NCBI GenBank assembly: GCA_009746045.1 | Contig: RPFO01000715.1 | Span: 409,449-473,448, forward strand | DNA length: 64,000 nt | Direction: 5' to 3' | Source: Mesostigma viride | Lineage: Eukaryota; Streptophyta; Mesostigmatophyceae; Mesostigmatales; Mesostigmataceae | Shown: positions 10,898-23,829 of the stretch, piece after piece | How the letters are laid out: each line of letters starts with the position of its first letter | Numbering within the stretch: the first letter of the stretch is position 1 | The notes under the pieces: model-generated | The model's input: only the letters and a program-made list of their open reading frames with translations | The model's database searches: none | Told to the model about the DNA's origin: nothing | Position numbers and translations under genes: made by a program

Positions 10898-13800
10898 GGA
10901 TATAGCAGTAGTCTAGATTAGTAAGGCTTAGCCTACCACGCGGCCCCAGCGCATGTGCGCCCATAGTGGCCATGGATGATGATGCATTTAAGAATTTAGC
11001 CACGCCCTGCCTATGGCCATGGATGTTGCGTTAAGAATTAGCTCAGCCCTGCCTATACAGAGAGTCACTCTCTGATGACAAGCCATGCCACAACGGTCCG
11101 TACCCCCGCCAAAAACGACCAACTTACTCCGTCACCAAATTGGCGCGAGATCCCGAAAATCTGGTGGGCGGGAAGGTGACGACGAGGCAAAAAGTCACGC
11201 AGCACCCATGGCGGCCGTGAAAATCATAGCGACCGTCCTGAGAACACATTGCGGACAGCGAATTCATTTTGAGCCTTCATAACTCATCTACTTCACGTAG
11301 ATATTTTTTTATCCTAAAGAAATCGGCCCATTTTTTCAGGAAAACAGAAAAAGGGCGGGCATTTTCGCGAGGTCGGGTCAGGTCCGCTGCATTTTGCAGT
11401 GGACCCCCAAAAAGTCACACCGGAAACTTATCGAAAACGGCGACAGTGCAGTTCGAGGTAAGCCGCTCCCTCGATTCTATGACTAATTCAAAAATTTTTG
11501 ACCGAAAAACTTTTTGTTAAAACGACTGCCATTGTAAATGCTGCGCTACCGCAAATTATGTTGTTGCTGGGAGGTGCTTGCGGGAGCGGTAATGGTGCAC
11601 TAACGTAAAAATATGCCACTGTTTGGTTTCTTCGAATTTGGTCGTTCCACTTTCTCAGGCCGTTTAAATGGCTTCCAGAGCACATCCCTCGCTACTCTCG
11701 TGCCCAAGGTGCGATGAGCGCCTGCACGCGTCGCTCAACTACGTCTGTGATTCCTGCGGCACAGACGCGAGCTGCATGGCTGGAGTCGACACAAGAGAGT
11801 GGTACGCACACGTCCAGAACCGCATTTACAGCTTAGTGAAGCCCACACCTTTCGCCAACAAGTTTTTCAGCGTGTCTCCTTTTCCTGAGCCGATTGAGCG
11901 CACCATGTTTACAAATTACGGGCGCCTAATAGAAAACTGGAGCCGCGAGCGTGAGGATGACCAGGCAGCGCCAAAGAAGCGTAAAGTGCGCCTATTGATG
12001 CTTCCTCGAGACATTCAAGATCTCCTCAAGCAGGCTGTGCCTGGGGAGAATAAATGGGAGGGAGCAGTGTTGTTTTCAGCTGGCAGTGTAGGTGTTGTGG
12101 CCCCTCCCATGAAGCTTGTTTGGACTCAATCTCCCCACCAGGGCATCACCAAGTTGACAGTTCACTTCAGCTGGGTCGTGGTAAACCCAATGGGGAGTGT
12201 GAATGTGGCTAGGGATCATCAATTCAACGAGCTTGCTGCCAACGGGTTGGGGGGGAGGAACACGGTAGAAGGGGTGAGGAATTTTGTCCAGCGTGTGGCT
12301 GCCTCGCGTGCCTTAGACAGGAGCACAGCCAACTGCACTGTGCCAGCCATCCCACAAGCCACACGCGATGCAGCCATGCAATGGCTTTTGAATAACCCAC
12401 CTCCTGCCTCAGCACCAATGAACTGGCGTGCTGACTTGCTTGGCAATGAGGGTAGCGCTAGCGGGAGTGAGGAGGAGGAGGCTCGCCCTGTCACACGTGC
12501 ACGTGCTCGGCGTGCTGCTGCACCTAGGCTGCCTCGCCGTGTCACTGCTCGTGATGTGCGCATCACAGGCCCGCTGGGGGGAGGGTGAACACATTGAGCG
12601 ACGTGGAGCTGGCCCAGATCACCCCTGCCTTCCAGCGGTTTAGAGAGGCACTGCTGGTAAACAACCTCGGTCACTGGGCCAACAACATCGACTGGTGCCT
12701 TCTCCGCCAAGTCAACTATCGTCCTTGAGCACTCCCCAGTTTTGTGGCAGGTATGGACCTTGCCTTTAATATAGTGCATGCCTGGCACTTGTGTTGCTGC
12801 TTGTGTGATGATGACGCGGCATTTTAATGTGCATGCAGAGCATGAAGCAAGGCTCGGGAAATCATGACAACCGCCACCATGCAAGGGGCTCATCTGGGAG
12901 GTTTAGGCCAACTCAGGTGTCCACCGTCACGCCTGTCAGCACTTCGCAGCCACGCGCAGCACGGAACCAAGACTTGTTCAGTCGCTTAGAAGGCAGCTCA
13001 AGGCAGCACTGCATGATGTCAGCCTTGGCAAGGATCGTGAGACTAAGTTGACAGCAAAAGTGGCAGAGCTGGAGGATGAACTCAAGAAGAAGACTAGAAG
13101 GATGGGAGTGTTTCTTCAATCCGCTCATGGCTGGAGGGGCCGTGCCATACCAGCATCACTTAGGGTGGGCAGGAAGGGCAAGGGGGGCAGGAAGGCTGGG
13201 TATCATCCCCCAAGGAAGGCAGACTTGTTGCCACAGGACGATGCTAGGCGGGCACGTTTGCTGTCAAGCGATGTTGCTGAGTTTCTGCAGCAGAGGTATG
13301 GGGAGGCAGAGTCGCTTAAGGTGGATGCGCTGGTAGCATTTCACAAAGCCTACCCCGATATGTCCTCACAAGTCGTGCACGCTGCTGGCATCGACAAGGC
13401 TGTTGCAGAACAGGCTTTCGCCAAGGTCAGAGAGCACTGGAATGCTGAGCTAGCTAGTTACTTGCAAGGCAGGCTACAGCTAGGGAGGCGTGACTACCAG
13501 CTTGCCAGGATGTGACTCCTTGTCTCACACCTATGACGAGGAGGAGGGGGTCTGGGTACCGGTGAAAGTCATGGACGTTGAGATGCCCATGCTGCCTAGT
13601 ATTTATGAGTTGGAGAAGCTGCGGCAGTCCATGATCGTCCCAGCACAAGTAGAGCAGCGTGATGATGGCCTATTTGTGAGCAGGTCACTGCATTATGCCC
13701 TGGAGAAGGAGATCACCCACCTTGAGAACAAGTTTGGCAATGTCCTGCATGAGGATGGCGTCTTGATACAGGTCATGGCAGATGCAGCCTCACTCTCTCG

Positions 13801-15181
13801 CAGCCAGAAGTATGTCTCCATAGTCATCCATGTGTTGCCTGCAGACCTGGAGCTGGCAAGGGGGTGTCCGATGTCATCCCCCACCGACCTGCACTCAATG
13901 GTCATGTATGTGGGCTCTGATAGCAACCATGGTGCGCTAAAGGCCTGCTATGCTAGGCTCATCCGAGAGTATGGGGAGGTCCTTGAAGCGGAGGGGGTGC
14001 ACTTAGGTGATGGGAGGCGCGTGCCGGTTGTCAGGATGCTCGGGGGGGGGACAAGGCATATGTGAATGCAGAGAGAGGGCAAGCAGGATGCTCACACCAG
14101 TACCCTTGCAACAAGTGCACATGCCCCAAGGCCAAGTTCGGTGACCTGGAGGCATCCAAGCACTTCTCACCCCGCACTGTGCAGCTGGCTAGGGAGCTAG
14201 CCCACGATGTGCAGGTTGATCCCACTGCCCCTTTCAAGTGCCCCAGCCCTCACTGCGGCAAGGTTTTCCATACCCAGGCAGAGCTCAGAGCCACAGAGCC
14301 AAGGAACGAGAGCAAGGCAGGGCAGCATGCCCGGGACCACTTTGGCCAGAAGTGGGGCTGCACCCCTCTCCTCCCCGTTGAGCACTGTGAACACCCAACC
14401 TGTCTTCTTCACTGCCTTCTCAATAATGTATGTGCACTCCTGGATAGGACCATCATGGCACGGATGCATAAGGGCGAGGAGGCAGAAATGCTGAAGGTGT
14501 TGCATGATGAGATGGGCGTGTTTATTAAGGAGAAGTATGTGAAAGCACCATCTAAGAATGCCAGTGCTAAGGCAGTTGAGAAGCCACATGTCATTGGAAG
14601 GGAGGCTGAGACCTTGCTGGACAAATTCCATCTGTGTGTGGACATTGTTTGCCAGCACAACGCTGATGAGGATGCAGAGTCGCATGTGGACAGGGAGGAG
14701 CTGACCAGGGTGTGGCAGGGTTTGAAGGATGTCTGGGAGGCCCTGTGTGACTTTGATGATGATGGGCCAGGGGGGCCCAAGCGGGAGGCAAAGGCAGCCG
14801 AGGTAGAGGAGCTGGCAGCCACTTATGTTGCCTCTTTCATCTCTTTCACTGCCCCCGAGCATGTCACCACATACATGCACGACCTGGTGGCCCACATCCC
14901 ATCTCAGATTCGTGAGTTGGGTGACCTGCGCCTGTTTTCGGGGGAGGCCTTAGAACACCTCCACCATGTGAACAAGGTGACCTATGCACACCGCTCTAAC
15001 AAGCGTGTCAAAACTGGGACTGACAAGCGTGGAAGGGCCATGGGCGTTGGTGCACTTGCGCAGAGCATGCATGCTGGCATGGTGCGCCAAGAGTTGGCAC
15101 ACCGACTCTGCATGCCACTTTCCTATGCGGAACAACGAGCAAGGAAGAGGATGCTGGATCACATCACTAGGAAGTCGGAAA

Positions 15182-15560
15182 AAATTCGTCCTGATATTTC
15201 TTGATATCGTCCTGAGTTTTTTTTTGAGAAATCCTGAGAAATCCTGAGAAATCCTGAGATATCTTGAGATTGTCTTGAGATCGTCTTGAGATTTCCTGAG
15301 ATTTTTCCTGAGATTGCCCTGATTTTTCCTGATTTTTTTCGTCTTCACAAAATCTGGTAAGTGCACACCTCGGGTCCTGAGATTTCTGGTGAAAAACTCA
15401 GGTCTTGAGATTTTGACTTTGTAGTGAAAATCTCAGGACAAAATCTCAGGACAATCTCAGGACAATCTCAGGACAAAAAAACGAGTAGAATCTCAAGAAA
15501 ATCTCAGGACAAAAAAACGAGTAGAATCTCAAGAAAATCAAGAACATGCACAGGCGAATT
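15182..15560. repeat. CACTA left subterminal repeats
   Basis: Many copies of GAAATCCTGA/TCCTGAGATT-type words alternate in both orientations. Subterminal repeats of this kind are transposase-binding sites in CACTA elements (family knowledge). The sequence between 15560 and about 16090 holds no supported gene. Confidence 0.85.
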
Positions 15561-16479
15561 CTCCAGCCATTCTGGGACAAAAAAATGGTGTTATCAGGGA
15601 CCAACAGAAATACGACAATGCAAGATGATTACAACAGGGGCATGACTCACAATCAGTGCATTTATTACATTGATAAATATCATGTTACAGCTTGCATACA
15701 TCATCCACAGCAAACATGCTGTCAACTGACATTCGTAGTCATGTCTTGCTGAAAGGGAAAAACTGATTCATTCTTGGAATCAGGGAAGTTTGTGTACATC
15801 TTCACACAATTCTTCACGAGAAGAGTTCTCATGCCTCTCCCATACTGTTCAGAGTCCGCATGTTTCGTTCTACGTGCTCCTGCACGTAGGAGCACAATTA
15901 AGAAGGACAAAGCAGCAAGGCAGGGCCAGAATCAGAAAGGCTGCAGGATGTGCAAATGTACACCAAATCCAAAATGACGAGACAGTAAAAAATCACGCTC
16001 GTACACGAGACAAAAAAATCGCTTTGTAGTGCAAAAAAATGGAATCCTGTGCACCCTGATCGTGAAAACTTACAGCTATTCCAAAACTGGCTGGACTCAG
16101 TTTGATGCCATGCCTTCTGCCTTCTGGCCATTCAGCAGCTCGCAGTGTTTTGCTTGTGCCGCGCTGTCCGGGGTATTTTCCTGCACGCAAACAGCAGAGA
16201 GTTTGGACCATTGGGTTGCGCAAGTAGTCAGAAAAAGAATACACAACAAAACCGCAATGCAAACTAATCAAGGCATCCACAATTATAAAGACGGTAACAT
16301 TTCCGTATCTAGGAGCTGCGGAACTTACACATGGGATTGGTAGGCTTGAGCAGGATTCTGTCGGTGCAGATCTCTCCGCTTGTTTGTTGATGATGGCGTT
16401 CTTCTCAGCGAGCTCCTCTTGCATTTTTTTCAACTGCAACATCATGTTGCATGGCAAGCACGGATTCCACCGATGACTC

Positions 16480-16725
16480 TGGTCCTCCCGTGGAGGGTGG
16501 CAGTGGGGCCGGAGGGGCTGGCACGGCCGTGGAGGGTGGCAGTGGGGCCGGAGGGGCTGGCACGGCCGTGGAGGGTGGCAGCAGTGGGGCCAGAGGGGCT
16601 GGCACGGCCGTGGAGGGTGGCAGTGGGGCCGGAGGGGCTGGCACGGCCGTGGAGGGTGGCAGCAGTGGGGCCAGAGGGGCTGGCACGGCCGTGGAGGGTG
16701 GCAGTGGGGCTGGCACATCCGGGGG
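16480..16725. repeat. Proline-rich coding minisatellite in the accessory gene
   Basis: About six units of 39 or 42 bp built on GTGGAGGGTGGCAGTGGGGC. The lengths are multiples of three, so all frames stay open. On the minus strand they read as Pro/His/Cys- or Pro/Ala-rich peptide depending on frame. Confidence 0.8.
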
Positions 16726-17566
16726 GAAGGCACTTGACTCGTGTTCGTTTCTTCTGCCTTTCCAGGCAGGTCGTTCACCGTAACATTGCCCAACATCACC
16801 CATGAGAGCTCGCCAGACCCCTCCTCACCGTAGTGCAATTTCCTCAGATCAAAGCAATACCTTGATTCTGGCTCATCCCCGTTAGGAAACGCAAGCGTCC
16901 ACGGGGACTTGTTCCGTGGCTTGACCATAGCAATGCGGCCTACATCCCACACCAACTCATCCCCCAATCTCAGCTGCTTGCGCGCCTTCAGCAACCATTT
17001 TTGAGCTATGATGGTGCCAACCGGTACGTTGGTCGTTGTCACCTCTGCTGGAAGAGGCACCACAGTGGCCTGAGGGAGCACCTGCTTGATGTAGTGCATC
17101 AACCCCAGATCTGAAGGTGGTGGGCACTGAGCACGTGTCTTAGGTGCTGTTGGCGGCTGTGGAAGGACGGCAATGTTCTCTTCTAGAGGCTGCGGCGATG
17201 GCAGGACTGGATCATTTGTTGCAGATGGGGACTTGGTCTCTGTTGATCCGCGCCGGCCGGGCCTTGGAAACTGGCGCTGGTGTCATGCCCTTCCTCTTTG
17301 AAGAAGCCTGCGAAGGCACTGCACACATCAATTGCAAAAGAGAGACTTTGTTGGGATCATAAAAACAAACAGGGAATGCATTTACAAATGGGAAACGGGG
17401 AAGCTGCTGGTGAATGGGGGTTAGTTTATGTATTAAAAATATAATTACTTACAGCAGAGTGAAATCACTCAAACCAAAGCAAACGCCCAGCTATAAACCT
17501 ATATACAGAGCCATGTCAAAGCTCTATACTACGATAAGACCAATGGAAACGCCTAACGGGAGGAAC

Positions 17567-20500
17567 CTAATAGCCCTGCTGCACCGCAAAATCAGCCCGC
17601 GTACGGCGGAGCATGATGTCCGCCATGGCCCGAGTCAGCGCCACCGACAAGCGCTGACGCCAATATGACGTCCAGGTCCGCGCCGACCATGGGGCCCGCT
17701 GGCCCTCCAGGTCCAGCCGGTCCTCCCGGAGCCGGCAACACTCCTTGAAGAAGGCGGAGGTCAGGGGCCCCATGGCCCCAAACTCCTCCAGGACAAAGGG
17801 CACCACACGATGGTGCCCGACGTCGCCGTAGGCCAGGAGCTTGGCCCGCTCCGCCCGGTCCGCCGTGTAACCTGCCGTGAGGGAGGCCCCAGCCACGTGG
17901 CTAAGAGCCAAGGGCCGCGCCACCGAAACGTCAATAAGCAGATGCCGGCCACCCCCCTCAAAGTCCAGCACCACGATGTCAGGCCGGTGGTTGGGGGAAT
18001 AGAAGGCAGCGCCATCCGCATCCTCGGACCGGATGTTCGCGTGGGGGAAAACCGACCGAATCATGGCGAGCACCACCGTCAGGAGGACAGTGTGCAAATA
18101 CAAATACCAATTCTGATTCTGTTGGCCCCCCATGCAGGCAAGGTAGTGAGTCCCCGTGGGATCCAGCGGCTGCCCACAGCTACCACAAGGCCGCCCGGCC
18201 GGAACAAGAGGCTGCGGGGCAAATAGCTGGTGCCGGAGCGCCACCGAGTAGTGGCTGGGAGCCAAGGCGAATGGGGGGGCCATGGGAAGAGCACGAAGGT
18301 ACGCCGAGCCCACACTCCGCAAGGAAAGCGAGAACAGCCACGCACGTCCCTGGGCGTTGAGGTCCGCGAAAAGAGCAATCCAATCAGCCGTGTGCAGAAT
18401 ACCCGCGTAGGTTTTCTGGTGTTTATCGATGACGCGAGCAGGGAATGCGGCGGGAGATTGAACGGAGGCGACCGAGGGAGTGCCGCGAGGGAGGTGGCGC
18501 TGTACCGCCTGAGCGGCACGGACGGGAGAACAGGCCTGCTGGATCTCAGCATAGGCCTCCTGGATGGCGGTGACGAAGGGCAAAGGGCTGCTGGGGTCCA
18601 GGAGGTCAGGCGCTGCCGTTGCCAAAAGGGGCAGGAGCCGGCAGCTTTCCGCCCACGACTGAGCGACGGAGCCCAAAAAGGCTGCTGGGGCCAGCCGGGC
18701 GGCACGAGTCAGACCGCAGCCACCCATCCGTGCAGGCAGGGAGGCAATGCGAATAGCATGTGGCGGGAGGTCGGGGCCCGGGACCAGCTGCGCCAAGGCC
18801 GACTGGATGCGTTCGTCGTGGCCCTCGGCGGCCAGCCGGACCTGAGACGGAAGAGCGCCCCGGAGCCAGTGAACGACGCGAGGGTGAGCGCAAAACCACA
18901 GAAGCAGACCCTTGGTCTGTGTCAGAAATATTGAGACTTGTAGGTCGAAAACGATAGTGACAATTAAAGATTACGCTTTATTATCATTGCATATTAAATC
19001 CCGGACTACCACCGTTTGTCCACCAAAACCATGATGTGGCTCCCGGGTGGGGACCATAAGCGTCAGCCATACCTCATGGCTCAGACCTTAGGTAAGTGCA
19101 ACGTAGGTTGCGTCTTCCTCTTATGCACAAAGGTGCACAAAGTGTGAGTGCTCGACAGGCTGGCACAAAGATTGCGTAGCTTATCTGAAATGTGCTGAGA
19201 ATGCGTTACGCAAGCCAGATTCCGTTAACACTCTCTAGTCGAGTAGTACGACTGAATAGTACGCTAGCTATAGGTCGTAGGACCCTGAACGTACAAGTCT
19301 TGATATAATGTGCCGGTTCTCGTAGCTTCGGCACTAATATCTTAGTCACTCCGTGACCAAATCATGAGCCGTAACATGACACGTGCTCACTGTCCCAACA
19401 CTGCATAATACTTTGCCGATATTAATTATGGCCACAAATACGGCAGGCGGGTGCGATTATTAGGGACGCAACCCTAATACCTCCGTTTACAATGGATGGC
19501 CTATATGAAATATATTAACGGCAGGCAGTTGGGCACACAGGGTGAACTTCACCCCTGACACCCCCCTTGCACAATGCCTAAAGTGAAGACACTATGCAGG
19601 TACAATAGGGCCAACAGTTTCTCCCCGCTCAATTCAGGCAAGAGCCTAAAAAGCTGGGTGGGGCAGCCAGGTATAAACTGGCTCTCACACACCCCTTGTT
19701 CAACTTAAGCCGGTACACGCTCTGGTAAATCCAATGGTATCAAAATGCCCCCCTTGTTGGGTAGTTGGTAGGACTTTCTAGGTATAATAACCAGCACATT
19801 CCCCTTACCCAGGAAGCTTGATCACGATGAACCAATGTACCCATTGGGCATGAACATAAAGGAGAATTAAGACATGCACAAGCATGCCAACGCGGGGCAC
19901 AATGCGCCCCCCCCCATGCTTTCAAAAGGATAAGCAATAACCAAAAAGGGCATCGGAATCAAAAAATTCCGACCTCTTCATTTCCATAGACAGCGCTGGC
20001 TTCTCGGCTCCGGGATCCCCGATGCCGCCGGCTCAATTCGCATAAAGATCGAGCACTTAAAACTCGAGCGAAACAGCGCCTTCCAACCGCACCCAAAAAA
20101 AGATAACCACAAAGCTCGTTTTCGGCTCACGTTCGCTCCTGGCATGGATTGAACTTGGATCTTCTGTAGCGCCAGCCTTCAATCGGCATGTCTGCCGCAG
20201 CTGCACTCACGAAATCTGGTGCTTTTGCTGGAATCAGGAAATATATGGCCCAGCGGCTCTGTAGGCCGCGGCCGACTGGCCTCTTCCAGGCCGAGTGTGC
20301 GGCTTGCCAACAACAATGCCGCGAACTTCCGGGTAATATTCCATGACGTTACTTGCGTATCTCGCTAATTCGTAGCATGTCACGTTCTTCATCTTAACCC
20401 TAAGGTTTTTCTGTAATGGTTTTGTGTCAGAAATATTGAGACTTGTAGGTCGAAAACGATAGTGACAATTAAAGATTACGCTTTATTATCATTGCATATT

Positions 20501-21309
20501 AAATCCCGGACTACCACCGTTTGTCCACCAAAACCATGATGTGGCTCCCGGGTGGGGACCATAAGCGTCAGCCATACCTCATGGCTCAGACCTTAGGTAA
20601 GTGCAACGTAGGTTGCGTCTTCCTCTTATGCACAAAGGTGCACAAAGTGTGAGTGCTCGACAGGCTGGCACAAAGATTGCGTAGCTTATCTGAAATGTGC
20701 TGAGAATGCGTTACGCAAGCCAGATTCCGTTAACACTCTCTAGTCGAGTAGTACGACTGAATAGTACGCTAGCTATAGGTCGTAGGACCCTGAACGTACA
20801 AGTCTTGATATAATGTGCCGGTTCTCGTAGCTTCGGCACTAATATCTTAGTCACTCCGTGACCAAATCATGAGCCGTAACATGACACGTGCTCACTGTCC
20901 CAACACTGCATAATACTTTGCCGATATTAATTATGGCCACAAATACGGCAGGCGGGTGCGATTATTAGGGACGCAACCCTAATACCTCCGTTTACAATGG
21001 ATGGCCTATATGAAATATATTAACGGCAGGCAGTTGGGCACACAGGGTGAACTTCACCCCTGACAGTCTGCGAATCATGAAGGCGCGCAATCAAGGGCAG
21101 TACCTCAGTGCGTGCCTCGAGGGCGGCCCGCAGAGCATCGATGACAAACGCGGGGTCGCCAACCGGAACGCCGAGGACATCCAACCCATGGAGGCGCTCG
21201 TCCCGGCCCAAGAGCTGGGGCGGAAAGCCGGAGCAATCACCTTGGGGCGAGTACACCGCGCACTTGGCAAGGGTCAACTGGAGGTTGATGTCGGCCACCG
21301 CGGTCTGCA
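17567..21309 (-). CDS. REL-LINE ORF2 C-terminal part: RT end plus REL-type endonuclease, interrupted by the LTR element
   Basis: Two coding pieces, 21309-21066 and 18919-17567, join in one open frame of about 530 residues once the LTR element and one TSD copy are removed: LHDSQT continues as KGLLLWFCAHPRVVHW. The first piece has LTLAKCAVYSP, typical of RT after the active site. The C-terminal domain has C-x2-C-x9-H-x3-C near 18140-18190, then RPDIVVLDF and LLIDVSVARP near 17930-17980. This matches the CCHC plus PD-(D/E)xK layout of restriction-like endonucleases in R2/R4-type and RandI/Dualen LINEs (family knowledge). It ends QQGY. The uninterrupted frame suggests recent activity. The N-terminal part is absent. 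Confidence 0.82.
18920..19560. repeat. LTR, left copy (641 bp)
   Basis: Begins TGTCAGAAATATTG and ends CACCCCTGACA. By eye it is identical to the right copy over its whole length, implying very recent insertion. Confidence 0.95.
20425..21065. repeat. LTR, right copy (641 bp)
   Basis: Same sequence, length and orientation as 18920-19560, followed by the TSD GTCTG. Confidence 0.95.
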
Positions 21310-23156
21310 GTTAGTTTATGTATGCTATGGTGGCAAACGAACATAGCAAGGTCTTAATAAGGTTGAGCGAAAAGAATATTAGAGTGCATCGTCAGTGCAG
21401 AAACTGAGATACTTGCTAAGTAAAATACAGGTATGCCAATGCAAAAAGAGACAAGAATAAAACAACCACGATTGGAAGTGTTCTGATATTACTTACAGGG
21501 AATGGCCTGCTGCGTCACAGGTTCATCACCAGCAGCCCCCGGAGTGGGCTGGGGCAGGGCCTTTGAATCGATACATGGAGATTCGCATGCCAGCAGAAGC
21601 GATAATTGCTTCGAATAGTGGGGCTTCACATTTGGACCTGGTTCAGGTGCCAGGATGGGCACCAGCACCGGTGTCACTGTGCCAGCCACGTCCACGGCTG
21701 GATGAAAAAGGAAAGACACATGCAATTAAAGAAGTCAAAAGTCAGCTTGAATGAAACACAAAGAAAACCAATATACACAAAACGTGTGGGACTTCATAAA
21801 GATAATAATGCACAAAGTTGAAGGGTAAATACAGGCAAATTGATACGTTGTAAGTTTCCATGAAGCAACAGTAAGGCCCGTATACCAAAGGGGAAAAAAA
21901 GGGAACTTACGTGCCAGCACGTGGGCAGATGGACAGCCTGGCATGGGTGGTGGTGGCATGGCCACGCCGGAGAGGGGGTGCCGGCACGGCGCTCATCTGC
22001 TGGTCGAACTGCGCGTTGATAGCGTCGATTTGGGCCTGCAAAGCTGCAATCTTGGCGGCCCTTTCAGCCTCGAGGGCTGGAGGCAGCTGCATGGTCCCGG
22101 CGGTGACTGCAGCAGGCTTGGCTTTTGACGACGACCTGCCGGTTGCAGTTTTCTTTGCTTTTTGGACGCCCAGCTGTGGTGTTCACCATGAAGAACAAAG
22201 CACAGCATCCGATGGAACATAATAATGCACTCGATCAGAAAACTATCGATGGCCATACGGCGAGTAGAAAGTACGGTTGCACTACAGATTGCTGACTGCA
22301 CTCGTCATACACAACGGATGCATACCAAGACACGGCAGTTCATGAGTATTCTTTGTTTAATTACCTGTTTGGGCTGGTTGGTTACGCAGGCAAGCGGGGC
22401 ACGTTGCTGTTCAGCCTTAGCCACTCTGTTGGCAGCTCTCTTTGCCGCTAGCTGGCCTCGTGCTTTCGGTAAGATAGACGCCTCGCTAGCTCCCTTTCAA
22501 CTATCGCTTCAGGCTCAGCCAAAGCAGGAGGATCGGGGAGAGGCTTCACTGCGGTTGTCGCCTCTGTCGGTCCGTTCAGGACTTCATTCAGTTTCCTGCT
22601 GCTCTCCGCCGCAACGGCTGCAGAGTAATGGCCTTTGCATCATTTAACTCGTCCTGGGCCAGTGCTGGTAAGAATTCACAACAAATCGCCTTGATCCGAG
22701 CACAAACATCCTCAGCAGTTCTTGATCTTGGTCCTTCTTTGCTACACCCTCCAGCAACCACTCCTTCGATTGCGCCGCGACGACTTCCCTAAGAGTCCGC
22801 AGCCGACAATCGGCTTGCACATGCTTCAGAGGGTGTAGTTCTACGGACTTGGAGGCACGAAATTTGCCCACTTTACTGGATCGGCGGTGATCCCCACCAT
22901 TCTTCCCCACTAACCAGACCACCCCCAGCCGACATTAACGCGTTTGCGTGCTCCATCCTTGGCGCCGTTGTCATTTCTTAATGACAAGGCGCAAGTTTTG
23001 AATCCGCACAACGGCACTGTGCTAATTGCGGGTGTCAATTTTGCGCGGCAAAAAGGAACTCCGTCCGATCTTGGCCCATCTACCGTCAATCATCTCTCCC
23101 GGCGGAAGTCGACAGGATCTTACTTTAGGAGCGAATCCTGCTGATCTGAACGCCAT

Positions 23157-23468
23157 GGCGCAAAGTATCGGATTCGGGGAAATCGGTATATTTAGTATCC
23201 AATTAGAAACCAGAGAGGTGAAATAAGAAATAAGTATCACCGAATCCTGAATGAAGGTGGTCACACACTGGTGTGACGTTGACAGGCTAAGGGGCTAATA
23301 AGGCGCAAAGTATCGGATTCGGGGAAATCGGTATATTTAGTATCCAATTAGAAACCAGAGAGGTGAAATAAGAAATAAGTATCACCGAATCCTGAATGAA
23401 GGTGGTCACACACTGGTGTGACGTTGACAGGCTAAGGGGCTAATAAGGCGCAAAGTATCGGATTCGGG
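23157..23468. repeat. 145-bp tandem repeat (2.15 copies) between the divergent CACTA genes
   Basis: GGCGCAAAGTATCGGATTCG starts at 23157, 23302 and 23447. The two full units look identical. It lies between the divergent accessory gene and tnp2, so a promoter or transposase-binding role is possible (inference). Confidence 0.9.
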
Positions 23469-23715
23469 CCTCTCACTGCCATGGTTAACGGTGCAAAGTT
23501 GACATCATGTTCGAGTAGGATTGAATCCGCATCAAGAAGCTGCGGTTACATAGATTACCCGGCAAATTTGACTGTTAACATAACTGACGCATAGCTAGCC
23601 GCGGGAATGGCCCACGCGGTCCGTTGGCTAGCTCGACAGTCAGACGCGGTCGGTGCCCCTTCGTTCCTTTGCGTTTTAGGCATGCAAGGACACAGCCGGG
23701 GCCACGAAAACACCT

Positions 23716-23803
23716 CGTTGCTGCCGCCATGGTAGCCATGGCGGCAGCAACGGGGAGGGCCCGCGGCAAGGCGGCCGCGGGCCGTCCCCGTTGCTGCCGC
23801 CAC
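23716..23803. promoter_or_regulatory. Compound palindrome upstream of tnp2
   Basis: A perfect inverted repeat with 17-bp arms (CGTTGCTGCCGCCATGG at 23716-23732 and its complement at 23736-23752, 3-nt spacer) is followed by a GC-rich palindrome (GGGCCCGCGGC...GCCGCGGGCC). A third half-site CGTTGCTGCCGCC follows at 23789. It ends 27 bp before the tnp2 start codon, which suits a bound regulatory site or a 5'-leader hairpin (inference). Confidence 0.6.
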
Positions 23804-23829
23804 CATTGGTTGTTTAGCGATTTTCAACC

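Larger units (their letters stand above)
18915..21070. mobile_element. Short non-autonomous LTR retrotransposon (TRIM/LARD-like), 2146 bp
   Basis: The element is 18920-21065 with 5-bp TSD GTCTG (18915-18919 and 21066-21070). Two direct 641-bp LTRs start TGTCAG and end CTGACA. The 864-bp interior (19561-20424) has no gag or pol; the longest minus-strand frame is 65 codons and resembles nothing. A run of six C directly after the left LTR would be a purine tract if the element is read on the minus strand, which hints at that orientation. No tRNA primer site was recognised. Confidence 0.93.
17420..21323 (-). mobile_element. REL-LINE, 5'-truncated, with 14-bp TSD
   Basis: GTTAGTTTATGTAT at 17420-17433 recurs exactly at 21310-21323. 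The insert (17434-21309) has its 3' end on the left (133-bp 3' UTR, 17434-17566) and is cut on the right inside the RT coding region. It was itself interrupted by an LTR element. A decayed relative lies at 39455-39865 (+). Confidence 0.92.
16095..22922 (-). pseudogene. CACTA accessory gene (minus strand), split exons with frameshifts
   Basis: Pieces in transcript order: about 22922-22650 (basic, start VWLVGKNGGDHRRSSK), 22600-22380, 22173-21911, 21702-21497, about 17310-16330 and 16185-16095. Donors are GTAAGT-like at 21910, 21496 and 16329. Visible features are KKTATGRSSSKAK (nuclear-localisation-like), coiled coil ALEAERAAKIAALQAQIDA, SSKRKG, a proline-rich 39-42-bp repeat block and coiled coil MLQLKKMQEELAEKN. 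By position it is the counterpart of the second CACTA gene (DNA-binding TNPA-like proteins), but I see no sequence match that proves it. Frames shift near 22470, 21960 and 17225. The REL-LINE sits in its intron 21496-17311. Confidence 0.5.

Noticed and set aside
12219-12893. Minus-strand frame of 224 codons over TE-A
   Set aside because: Antisense shadow of the TE-A gene; no recognisable domain.
18230-18934. Plus-strand frame of 234 codons
   Set aside because: Antisense of the REL-LINE ORF2, which has recognisable motifs on minus.
20130-20220. Possible tRNA-like segment in the LTR element interior
   Set aside because: No cloverleaf could be folded by eye. No tRNA or rRNA gene was found anywhere in the window.
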